Notes under the pieces: generated by a model
Told to the model about the DNA's origin: nothing
Seen by the model: the letters and a program-made list of their open reading frames with translations, nothing else
Databases searched by the model: none
Assembly (NCBI RefSeq): GCF_014641075.1
Contig: NZ_BMHP01000005.1
Location: 124,001-188,000, forward strand
DNA from: Paenibacillus nasutitermitis
GTDB taxonomy: Bacteria > Bacillota > Bacilli > Paenibacillales > Paenibacillaceae
Direction: 5' to 3'
DNA length: 64,000 nucleotides
In this document: in pieces, positions 44,870 through 52,490 of the stretch
Numbering within the stretch: position 1 is the first letter of the stretch
Layout of the letters: every line of letters begins with the position of its first letter
Program-made: the position numbers and the translations under genes

Positions 44870-46369
44870 ATGAAAGTAGGAATGACATGTTTTTGTGCTT
44901 GTTTCCTGGCCATTCTGGGTGTTTTTTCCCTGAATGAAACAGCCGAAGCCCGTGCACTGGATTTGCTGTCTGGCGGAGAAAAGTCCACAGAACAGAATTC
45001 CGGGGACACGGCTTTTTTTGATGCCTTAAAGACCCTGCCCAGTGTAGGGGGTACGACGGTGGATGCCTTGGGCGCAGTGGTTGACTCCACGGTTCAGACG
45101 GCCTTGCCTGCGGTGCTGAACTCGGCCGCTGATAGTCTTGACACTGTTGTGGATTCTACCGTGAAGACGGCCTTGCCTGCGGTGCTGGAATCGGCCGCTG
45201 ATAGTCTCGACACTGTGGTGGATTCTACCGTGAAGACGGCCTTGCCTGCAGTGTTGGACTCGGCAGTTGATAGTCTCGACACTGTGGTGGATTCTGCCGT
45301 GAAGACGGCCTTGCCTGCAGTGTTGAACTCGGCCGCTGATAGTCTCGACACTGTGGTGGATTCTACCGTGAAGACGGCCTTGCCTGCAGTGTTGAACTCG
45401 GCCGCTGATAGTCTCGACACTGTGGTGGATTCTACCGTGAAGACAGCCTTGCCTGCGGTGCTGGACTCGGCAGTTGATAGTCTCGACACTGTTGTGGATT
45501 CTACCGTGAAGACAGCCTTGCCTGCGGTGCTGGAATCCACGGTTGATAGTCTCGACACTGTTGTGGATTCTACCGTGAAGACAGCCTTGCCTGCGGTGCT
45601 GGAATCCACGGTTGACGGTCTGGGTAAGATTCTGCTACCTGCGGTGAAGCCGGTAATACCAGGTAATACTAAGCCTCCCTGGATGCCAATAGACGTTGCC
45701 GGACCAAGCCCCGAATCACCACGGGAAAATGCGCCAGAGATTTCGAGTGCCTTACCGGATCTTGACGCCCCAGTCGGGGTTGAAGCTCATGTGCAGCTTG
45801 TGGAGAGTCGGCCAGGAGGAACTTCTCCTGCACCCCATGCTGCCGAACCCCGTATTGAAGCACAACTGCTCCCATTGGAATTGGTTGCAGAGGTGGAGCA
45901 ATCGTCTTCTGAGAACCCTGTTCCACCAGACAGCGTTTCCGAGGACCGGAACGGTAGTGGGTTGGCTTTATCCGTCCCATCCCAGGATACGGAGTACCAG
46001 AATGCTGAAGGACCTGCCTTTGTCCGTAAAATAAAGGTCGGTACGATGCAGATTGCTCCGTCTGATCGGGAAAATAGGCGTCTGAAGCCGGATAAGCCAG
46101 TGCGCAGTCATAAACGGGAAATTCCATTGTATCCCAATATTACGGCCGCCGCCAGCCCTTCACAACCTGCTCCAAGCCCAACCGGGACCGGAGGCGGGTC
46201 CGTTCATCCCTTAAATCAAATGGTTGGCGTCCTTGCCGACAGCCTCATCATCCAGTCAGGGAGCCAACGTATTTTTGCGAAGGATACTAAGCTGTTCATT
46301 CCCAACCGCGCGAATGAACCTCCTATTCAGCCACCGCAGCACATTCTTTTTTCTCTGTTTATGCTTTAA
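44870..46369 (+). CDS. Secreted protein with eight 23-residue repeats
   Basis: This 499-aa protein starts at ATG 44870 behind a near-perfect AAGGAGGTGAT. A signal peptide (MKVGMTCFCACFLAILGVFSLNETAEA) precedes eight 23-residue units of the form DSLDTVVDSTVKTALPAVLx (about residues 65-248). The second half is Pro/Glu/Ser-rich, without SLH, LPxTG or membrane anchor, ending HILFSLFML. The repeats are heptad-poor and amphipathic. It is the first gene of a probable operon with a LPxTG-type protein and a sortase. Homology to any characterised protein is not apparent; an adhesin or fibre component is a guess. Confidence 0.8.
   Translation: MKVGMTCFCACFLAILGVFSLNETAEARALDLLSGGEKSTEQNSGDTAFFDALKTLPSVGGTTVDALGAVVDSTVQTALPAVLNSAADSLDTVVDSTVKTALPAVLESAADSLDTVVDSTVKTALPAVLDSAVDSLDTVVDSAVKTALPAVLNSAADSLDTVVDSTVKTALPAVLNSAADSLDTVVDSTVKTALPAVLDSAVDSLDTVVDSTVKTALPAVLESTVDSLDTVVDSTVKTALPAVLESTVDGLGKILLPAVKPVIPGNTKPPWMPIDVAGPSPESPRENAPEISSALPDLDAPVGVEAHVQLVESRPGGTSPAPHAAEPRIEAQLLPLELVAEVEQSSSENPVPPDSVSEDRNGSGLALSVPSQDTEYQNAEGPAFVRKIKVGTMQIAPSDRENRRLKPDKPVRSHKREIPLYPNITAAASPSQPAPSPTGTGGGSVHPLNQMVGVLADSLIIQSGSQRIFAKDTKLFIPNRANEPPIQPPQHILFSLFML
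45062..45613 (+). repeat. Eight tandem 69-bp coding repeats
   Basis: Units start at 45062, 45131, 45200, 45269, 45338, 45407, 45476 and 45545, exactly 69 bp each, all in frame. Inner copies differ by few bases, so the array can expand or contract without frameshift. Confidence 0.95.
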
Positions 46370-46396
46370 CCAAAACGAGAAAAGGAGTGCTGCGTA

Positions 46397-47989
46397 ATGA
46401 GGAAAAATAAATTAGCCAAACTTACTTGTGGATTTATTCTGGCCTGCTTGATCATGGGGATGCTGCTGTTTCAGAACAGTGGCCGGGCACAAGCACAAGG
46501 TCTTGATTCCCTTTATCCGGGAGAGATAATTGAGAAAAGCATCAGCGATATTATGAACATCGCTCTGCCATCAGACAAGGAGATTACGGCGGCGGCGGAT
46601 GCGTCTCAGGATTCGCTGGTTGATCTACATTTACATGTCCTGACAGGGGATTCTGCTGAAAACGCAAACAAAGGCGCCTTGATTGAAGCCGACGTGAGCA
46701 TTCTGGCGGACAACGCCGCTGAACCTGCGAATGCCGGTAACGGCTCACTCGTTAAGGCCGACATCGATGTGTTCTCGGATCATGCGGCAGCGGAAGACAA
46801 CAGCAGCGGCTTGTTGGTTGAAGCCGACGTAAGCGTTCTGGCGGACAACGCCGCTGAACCTGCGACTGCCGGTAATGGCTCACTCGTTAAGGCCGACATC
46901 GATTTGCTCTCGGATCATGCGGCAGCGGAAGACAACAGCAGCGGCTCGTTGGTTGAAGCCGACGTGAGCGTTCTGGCGGACAGCGCCGCTGAACCTTCGA
47001 CTGCCGTTAATGGCTCACTCGTTAAGGCCGACATCGATGTGCTCTCGGATAAGTCTACCGCGGGAAGCGCAAGCAGCGGCTCATTGATCACAGCGGATGC
47101 ACGGGTCCTCTCGAGCAGCCCCGTTAAAGGCCTTAAAAACGACTCCCCGCTCAACCTTGATGTGGATCTATTGTCGCATGGTGCAGCATCGGCTGCTAAC
47201 GGCAATTCGCTGCTCAAGCTCGATGCGGATCTGTTGCCTATCCATCTATTCAGTACCCATTTGGATGATGGAACAGCAGACCTGTCAAATATTGTAGTCG
47301 CCTCCATTTGTTTGGATCCGCTTCTGAATGTAAATGTGAACGGAGGCCGCTGCTCTAACGGCAATACGACTGACACGGATACCGATAGTGGAGAAAATGA
47401 CGGTGGAAACGGCAGCGAAAACGGCGGCGGCGAATCGGGGTCTGATCCGGGCAGCGATTCCGGGACTGAATCTTCTCCTGATCCGGACTCAGGCACTAAT
47501 TCCGGATCCAGCCATGGTACTGACACTGGAACTGATTCCAGCCATGGTACTGGATCCGGGTCTGACTTCGGAACCGGTTCTTACACTGGCTATGGGTCAG
47601 ACACTGGCAATAGCTCCGGTTCTGGTTCTGGCACCGGTTCTGGAGATGACTCCGGATCTGCCATTAACAACAGAACGGGCACAGAGACCGGGAACAGTGG
47701 CCCGATCGGCAGCAGTGCCGAAACGGGCACGGCCAACGGTTCTGGCACTAACAGCGGAATCGGCGGAAACAGCAGCGCCTATGGAAATATCATTCTGGCA
47801 AAGGGGAACGGGATGACCGGCGATAATTTGACCTCTTCCCTGATTCCCGTTAACGCAGGGCCAACAAGCGTAGATGCCGGAACCTTGGAATCATTACCTT
47901 TAACTGGTGGCTTGGTCGACCAGAACCTGCTCCTCATCGGAGCCTTGCTTCTCTTTCTCGCTGGCATTGCATTAAGAAGAAAGGAATAG
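46397..47989 (+). CDS. Sortase-anchored repetitive surface protein (LPLTG)
   Basis: This 530-aa protein has a signal peptide (cleavage near AQAQ-GLD), then about eight half-units of 22-23 residues of the form SLVxADxxxLSDxxA..., grouped in 45-residue pairs (~85-280). A CLDPLLNVNVNGGRCS segment with two Cys follows (~305-320), then a long Gly/Ser/Asp/Thr-rich stalk (~325-460). The C-terminus is a complete sorting signal: LPLTG (500-504), a hydrophobic span and RRKE. It lies 27 bases after the first repeat protein, with RBS AAAGGAG. The nearby sortase is its likely anchor enzyme. Confidence 0.87.
   Translation: MRKNKLAKLTCGFILACLIMGMLLFQNSGRAQAQGLDSLYPGEIIEKSISDIMNIALPSDKEITAAADASQDSLVDLHLHVLTGDSAENANKGALIEADVSILADNAAEPANAGNGSLVKADIDVFSDHAAAEDNSSGLLVEADVSVLADNAAEPATAGNGSLVKADIDLLSDHAAAEDNSSGSLVEADVSVLADSAAEPSTAVNGSLVKADIDVLSDKSTAGSASSGSLITADARVLSSSPVKGLKNDSPLNLDVDLLSHGAASAANGNSLLKLDADLLPIHLFSTHLDDGTADLSNIVVASICLDPLLNVNVNGGRCSNGNTTDTDTDSGENDGGNGSENGGGESGSDPGSDSGTESSPDPDSGTNSGSSHGTDTGTDSSHGTGSGSDFGTGSYTGYGSDTGNSSGSGSGTGSGDDSGSAINNRTGTETGNSGPIGSSAETGTANGSGTNSGIGGNSSAYGNIILAKGNGMTGDNLTSSLIPVNAGPTSVDAGTLESLPLTGGLVDQNLLLIGALLLFLAGIALRRKE
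46682..47086 (+). repeat. Three tandem 135-bp coding repeats
   Basis: The sequence beginning (A/G)TTGAAGCCGACGT recurs at 46682, 46817 and 46952, 135 bp (45 codons) apart. Each 45-residue unit is itself two similar 22-23 residue halves. Confidence 0.9.
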
Positions 47990-47997
47990 GTCACGTT

Positions 47998-48225
47998 ATG
48001 GAAAAAATGCAAAAATTGCGCGAGGAATTGCAGGTGCTGGTTCAGCGGTATGGCATACAAGACTCCAGAGTCATCAGGAAATCGCAGCAGTTGGACAAGT
48101 TGATTGTTCAGTATATGAAGAAAGCAGCAATTCCTTCCATTAACTGGCCATCAATGAACAATTTACTTGATAACCATGCAGATCGTCAGTCGCCTCCATC
48201 TTTATCTATCGAGGATATACAGTAA
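47998..48225 (+). CDS. Spo0E-like protein aspartyl phosphatase
   Basis: This 75-aa protein matches the Spo0E family, which dephosphorylates Spo0A~P and delays sporulation. The signature SxxLDxLIxxY appears as KSQQLDKLIVQY, preceded by the amphipathic first helix EKMQKLREELQVLVQRYG. The C-terminal ~30 residues are not conserved in the family. It starts 9 bases after the surface-protein stop, inside the sortase cluster, an unusual location. A nearby ATG at 48007 is an alternative start. Confidence 0.8.
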   Translation: MEKMQKLREELQVLVQRYGIQDSRVIRKSQQLDKLIVQYMKKAAIPSINWPSMNNLLDNHADRQSPPSLSIEDIQ

Positions 48226-48321
48226 TAACCGCTTCGCGAAAATCATCCGCGACCTGTCCGCCCTCGTGAACGGGCAGCTCCAAATGAAGCCCACCGGTAA
48301 CGGATGCTTCAAAAAGACCCC

Positions 48322-48350
48322 CGGGAGAGACTGCAGTCTCTCCCGTTCTT
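48322..48350 (+). terminator. Perfect hairpin between the Spo0E-like and sortase genes
   Basis: A 24-bp perfect palindrome (48322-48345; half-site CGGGAGAGACTG) ends in TTCTT, immediately before the sortase RBS AAGGAGG. It could attenuate or stabilise the transcript. The T-run is short, so full termination is doubtful. Confidence 0.6.
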
Positions 48351-48367
48351 AAGGAGGCTGCAGGAAA

Positions 48368-49042
48368 ATGAAAGCAACCGGAAACCTTCTCATTCTGGCA
48401 GGCATTGGAATCCTGGTTTTTCTGATTGGCGGCGGTTACTGGCAGGCGAAACAGACGGGCCGCTTACTGGAGGAATTTGAACGGCTGCCCTTTCAGGACT
48501 TCGATGAGAAGGCACAGGGAAGCGGGGTAGGAGCCGGGGATAAATCGGAGGGCTACACCGGCCCCGTGACTAAACCAGCACCCGACCGGGCCATCATGAC
48601 GGGCGAGGTTATCGCACTATTGGAAATAGACCAAATTGATTTGAAGGTGCCTGTCGTGCAAGGCGCAGGAGCCAAGCAAATGAGCACGGCCGTCGGCCAT
48701 CTGGAAAGCAGCGGCGATCTGGGTCAACCGGGTCACAATTTTGCGGTCGCAGGCCATCGGTCCCGAACGTTCGGCCAATTTTTTAACCGTCTTGACGAAT
48801 TGGAGCTGCAGGACCGGTTTACGATTCGGACACCGAATGAAATCTACACTTATATCGTCATAAATAAAAAGGTCCTCAACCCTTCCGATGTCGATGTCAT
48901 TCTTCCTGTAGAGGGAAAATCGCTGATCACCCTGATCACTTGCCATCCGCTCCGTTCGAATGAAAAAAGACTAATCGTACAAGCGGAAAAGGTGAACCAG
49001 TCCCCCGCGGCAAGCCCTGTATCCGTAGAATCGAACTTCTAA
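48368..49042 (+). CDS. Sortase (class D-like)
   Basis: This 224-aa membrane-anchored transpeptidase joins sorting-signal proteins to the wall. One N-terminal span (~6-24) is followed by the catalytic domain with His130 in FAVAGHRS, Cys192 in LITLITCHP and Arg201 in NEKRLIV. Size, TLxTC motif and the N-terminal anchor fit class D sortases of spore-forming Firmicutes. It follows the LPLTG protein and the Spo0E-like gene; its RBS is AAGGAGG, 10 bases before the ATG. Confidence 0.92.
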   Translation: MKATGNLLILAGIGILVFLIGGGYWQAKQTGRLLEEFERLPFQDFDEKAQGSGVGAGDKSEGYTGPVTKPAPDRAIMTGEVIALLEIDQIDLKVPVVQGAGAKQMSTAVGHLESSGDLGQPGHNFAVAGHRSRTFGQFFNRLDELELQDRFTIRTPNEIYTYIVINKKVLNPSDVDVILPVEGKSLITLITCHPLRSNEKRLIVQAEKVNQSPAASPVSVESNF

Positions 49043-49181
49043 AAGGCTTCCCGGCCAGCCTAATCGTCCTGATCCACTGCGCCATTGACATATTTGCGGA
49101 TCATGCGAGAAGCTTTAGAACTTGGCCCGATATCGCTTTGCCCGAGTAAGGCTGTATCACATGAAATGAAGCTGCCATAAG

Positions 49182-50606
49182 CTAATTCCGATTAAAGATA
49201 ACCAATTTCATCTCGGTCATCTCTTCAACCGCATATTTGATTCCTTCACGCCCAATGCCGCTTTCCTTGACACCGCCGTAAGGCATATGATCCACCCGGA
49301 AGGTGGGAATATCATTGATAATCACTCCGCCGACATGCAGCTTATCCGCCGCATCCAATGCCGTGTGGATATGATCGGTGTAGATCCCGGCCTGCAAGCC
49401 AAAACGCGAATCATTGACATGTCCGATCGCCTCATCCACGGAAGATACCTTGTTGATGACTACAATCGGCGCAAACGCCTCCTGGCACGACACCTTCAAT
49501 GCTTGATCCGCATTCAGCAATACCGTTGGCAGCAGCACGCCATCACGCACTTCCCCGCCGATCGCCACAACCGTTCCCTGCTCCTTGGCTTCCTCGATCC
49601 ATTGCAACACTCTCGCATTCTCTTCTGGCGCGATCAACGCAGACAGGTCCGTTGCCGGATCCAAGGGATCTCCCACAACCAGGCCTTGCGTGAGAGCGAC
49701 GAACTTCTCCACGAAACGGTCATACTCATCTTCATGCACATAGACGCGCTGCAGGGAAATACAGACTTGACCCTGATTGCTGAACGCTCCCGTTACGCAG
49801 CGGGGTACGATCTTGTCCAGGTTGACACCCTTGTCGACAATAACCGCCGCATTCGATCCGAGCTCCAGCGTCACCCGTTTTAATCCTGCTTTGGCGCGTA
49901 TCCCGATTCCGACTCCGGGACTCCCGGTGAAGGTGATCATGCTGACGCGGTCATCAGTCACAATCCGGTCGCCGACAAGACGGCCGCTGCCTGTTACGAC
50001 ATTCAGCGCCCCCGCAGGCAAGCCGGCCTCATGCAGCAGCTCCGCGATGAAATAAGCGGACAGCGGCGTTTGACCCGCCGGCTTCAATACAATCGTATTG
50101 CCGGCTGCGATGGCCGGACCCACTTTGTGGGCAACCAGGTTGAGCGGAAAATTAAACGGCGTGATTGCCCCGATAACACCAAGCGGCTCCCGGGTTGTAT
50201 ATGCAATCCGGCCTTCTCCCCCGGGCGCCGCGTCGAGCGGAATGGTCTCGCCATGGATACGTTTGGCTTCCTCCGCGGCGAATTTGTAAGTCTGAATGGT
50301 GCGCTGCACCTCCGCCATGGCTGTCGTCACAGGCTTCGCCGCTTCCAACGCGAGAATCCCGGCCGCTTCTTCAGCGCGTTCGGTCATGAGTAGAGCCAGC
50401 TTCTCCAGGATAGCCGCCCGCTTATGAGCCGGCATCGCAGCCATAACCGCTCTAGCCTCATAAGCCGCTTCAATGGCCCGATCTACATCTTCTATGGTCG
50501 CTGCAGGAATCTGTGCAATCGGCTCCCCGGAATAAGGAGACTTAAGCTCGGTGCTGGCTGATGCTTCCACCCATTCCCCGTTAATAAACAATCGCTGTTG
50601 TTTCAT
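49182..50606 (-). CDS. NAD(P)-dependent aldehyde dehydrogenase
   Basis: This 474-aa soluble enzyme oxidises an aldehyde to an acid. It has the cofactor-binding FTGSPGVGIGI, general base Glu in LELGSNAAVIV, nucleophilic Cys in NQGQVCISLQRVYV, and the C-terminal PYGGVKESGIGREG. The SNQGQVCIS variant is seen in lactaldehyde- or glyceraldehyde-3-phosphate-type (GapN-like) members, so a hydroxy-aldehyde substrate is possible. RBS AAAGGGGA. No neighbour indicates the pathway. Confidence 0.92.
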   Translation of the reverse strand: MKQQRLFINGEWVEASASTELKSPYSGEPIAQIPAATIEDVDRAIEAAYEARAVMAAMPAHKRAAILEKLALLMTERAEEAAGILALEAAKPVTTAMAEVQRTIQTYKFAAEEAKRIHGETIPLDAAPGGEGRIAYTTREPLGVIGAITPFNFPLNLVAHKVGPAIAAGNTIVLKPAGQTPLSAYFIAELLHEAGLPAGALNVVTGSGRLVGDRIVTDDRVSMITFTGSPGVGIGIRAKAGLKRVTLELGSNAAVIVDKGVNLDKIVPRCVTGAFSNQGQVCISLQRVYVHEDEYDRFVEKFVALTQGLVVGDPLDPATDLSALIAPEENARVLQWIEEAKEQGTVVAIGGEVRDGVLLPTVLLNADQALKVSCQEAFAPIVVINKVSSVDEAIGHVNDSRFGLQAGIYTDHIHTALDAADKLHVGGVIINDIPTFRVDHMPYGGVKESGIGREGIKYAVEEMTEMKLVIFNRN

Positions 50607-50755
50607 CGATTATGATTCCCCTTTCCTGCTCATTCTTCTCCTAATCCTAACGCAAATGCACCAATTGGGCAAAAAGCATGAACGGACAAGAGAGCTGCAA
50701 GAAAACGTCGTGAAATGTAAAATCCAGCCATCAATTTGCGTTCTACGCGTAAGCA

Positions 50756-50804
50756 AAAATAAGGACTGGCCTGAAGATCATCAAGACTCTTCGGGACAGT
50801 CCTT
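50756..50804 (-). terminator. Terminator of the spore-type lipoprotein gene
   Basis: AAGGACTG (50761-50768) pairs with CAGTCCTT (50797-50804), extended by a partial inner stem and followed on the minus strand by ATTTTTGC. It lies in the 212-base gap upstream of the aldehyde dehydrogenase. Confidence 0.75.
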
Positions 50805-50818
50805 GGACAGGATCCACC

Positions 50819-51535
50819 TCATTTTAAACCATGTGCATGTTTGAGAATGAGGGAAATATTTTTATTTTGATCCTTGTTGATGGAGTTCACGGAGAGCCCT
50901 GTTTTAGGCTTGATCCTCTCCATGGCAGCCAGCGCATCCGGATGGGATACCGTAAAAACGCGGGTTTGTCCGCCCAGCAGAGCCCGGATCCGATGCCCCG
51001 CTTGTTCCAGCCCGGTCTCCCGGCTACTGTGCGGACGAATCGCCGTCGTGCCGCTAGTATGCGCATTACTCCGGCCGGCCGAACCTGCATAAGGACTCAG
51101 CAATTTGCTTTGCAGGGGATCCACGCCCGATATTCCTTCCCGCTCCGCTCCGATCACAACCTTATCCCCCAGCATCAGAACCTTTACCCCTTGAATCCCA
51201 TCGTTTTTCAGTACAGCTTCCAGCCTGCCTGATTCTGATTGTCCCTCTTCACTCAGCCCTGAGCTGCCGATCCGGCTGTAAGTCGAGGTGCCCATTCCGC
51301 TGTAGGTCGTACCCTTCCGGTTCGTGGTGTGGTATTTGGGCCCGCTATAGCTTGGAATGTACGATATGCCGTTCCATCTCCCGTCATGGCCCTGGTCCGG
51401 CGCAGTCTCCATTTGTAATGGCGTCTTCGATTGCACGGATGGTGCGGATGGCGTAGATGGTGCTGTCGAACAAGCCGAGACCAGGAACATCGCGCCTAGC
51501 ACGGGAACGATTATCTTCAACCCTTTTTTTGCCAA
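50819..51535 (-). CDS. Lipoprotein, YhcN/YlaJ-like (sporulation family)
   Basis: This 238-aa lipoprotein has lipobox FLVSAC, a Pro/Ser/Thr linker and a polar, Tyr/Gly-rich middle (SYIPSYSGPKYHTTNRKGTTYSGMGTSTYS). The C-terminal third (LKNDGIQGVKVLMLGDKVVIGAERE... LLGGQTRVFTVSHPDALAAMERI) matches the fold pattern of YhcN/YlaJ spore lipoproteins, which localise to the forespore or germination apparatus. I chose TTG 51535, 7 bases after GGGAGG. Family assignment is moderate. Confidence 0.7.
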   Translation of the reverse strand: MAKKGLKIIVPVLGAMFLVSACSTAPSTPSAPSVQSKTPLQMETAPDQGHDGRWNGISYIPSYSGPKYHTTNRKGTTYSGMGTSTYSRIGSSGLSEEGQSESGRLEAVLKNDGIQGVKVLMLGDKVVIGAEREGISGVDPLQSKLLSPYAGSAGRSNAHTSGTTAIRPHSSRETGLEQAGHRIRALLGGQTRVFTVSHPDALAAMERIKPKTGLSVNSINKDQNKNISLILKHAHGLK

Positions 51536-51695
51536 AGGGAACACCTCCCTAAAAAAAATTTTTTCAGTCTTCAGTATTTTCTTAAATGACCATCATTATT
51601 TATGGAGGTTATAGGGAATGCTTTTTAATGGCCGCATTTCCCTTGCATGAAATCCGATCGTAACAGGAAAATCACCTGAATAGGAGGTTAACATC

Positions 51696-52472
51696 ATGTC
51701 CGATCCCACTACTGATACAACGGAACGCAATGAGGAGCAACCGCCATCAAGCTCGCGCCGAAATTTCCTCAAAGGCACGGGTCTTGCTGTAGGCGGGTTA
51801 ATTGTAGGAGGCGTCGTCGGCGGACTGATTCGCCCAACGTCGAAAGAGCCGGCAGCTCCATCGCCCGAGACCGGCGGCGGAACTGCCGTAAACTATAATC
51901 AAGCGCTTATGTACTTCAACCAGGAACAGTTCCGGATTGTCGATTTGGCCACGGAGCGGCTGTTCCCCAAGGACGACCAGGGACCCGGAGCCCAGGAGCT
52001 TGGCGTCGCCTATTATATCGATCACCAGTTGGCCGGCGAGTGGGGCATGAATGGGCGCGAATATATGCAGGGCCCCTTCTTTGCCGGGGAGAAGACGCAA
52101 GGGTACCAGGGACATCTGCGGCGGCGGGAGATCTTCGAAATCGCGCTGCGGGAAATGCAGAATTACAGCAACGCCAAATTCGAGAAGGACTTCACCGGTC
52201 TGGCTCCCGAAGAGCAGGATACCGTATTGAAAGCTTTTGAAAACGATGAAGTAAAGCTCACGACGATCTCGGCGAGCGGATTCTTCAAAATGTTGTTCAG
52301 CAGCACGATGGAAGGGGTCTACGCCGATCCGCTCTATGGCGGCAATGGCGGTATGAGCGGCTGGAAAATGAAAAAATTCCCTGGGAGCCAGATGGCGTAC
52401 ACCGATATTATCGAGAAGGAAGAATTTGTCAACATGCAGCCGGTCAGCTTGCGCGAACATATGGCACAATAA
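51696..52472 (+). CDS. Gluconate 2-dehydrogenase subunit 3-like, Tat-exported
   Basis: This 258-aa protein has a twin-arginine signal (SSRRNFLKGTGLAVGGLIVGGVVGGLI), and a C-terminal ~170-residue helical domain matching gluconate 2-dehydrogenase subunit 3 (EQFRIVDLATERLFPKDDQGPGAQELGVAYYIDHQLAG). Such small subunits accompany FAD subunits and provide the Tat signal for the pair. It is 18 bases before the large subunit gene. RBS AGGAGG. Its cofactor role, if any, is unclear. Confidence 0.88.
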   Translation: MSDPTTDTTERNEEQPPSSSRRNFLKGTGLAVGGLIVGGVVGGLIRPTSKEPAAPSPETGGGTAVNYNQALMYFNQEQFRIVDLATERLFPKDDQGPGAQELGVAYYIDHQLAGEWGMNGREYMQGPFFAGEKTQGYQGHLRRREIFEIALREMQNYSNAKFEKDFTGLAPEEQDTVLKAFENDEVKLTTISASGFFKMLFSSTMEGVYADPLYGGNGGMSGWKMKKFPGSQMAYTDIIEKEEFVNMQPVSLREHMAQ

Positions 52473-52490
52473 TGCAGATGAGGGATTACA

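Noticed and set aside
45094..45609. Long antisense ORF across the 69-bp repeats
   Set aside because: It mirrors the repeats in the coding strand, has no RBS and no non-repeat sequence; a by-product of codon bias.
45062..47086. CRISPR array
   Set aside because: The repeats are contiguous, in frame and without spacers; they are protein repeats. No other CRISPR-like pattern was seen.
46915..47526. Antisense ORF over the LPLTG protein gene
   Set aside because: Low-complexity shadow of a Gly/Ser-rich coding region, without RBS.
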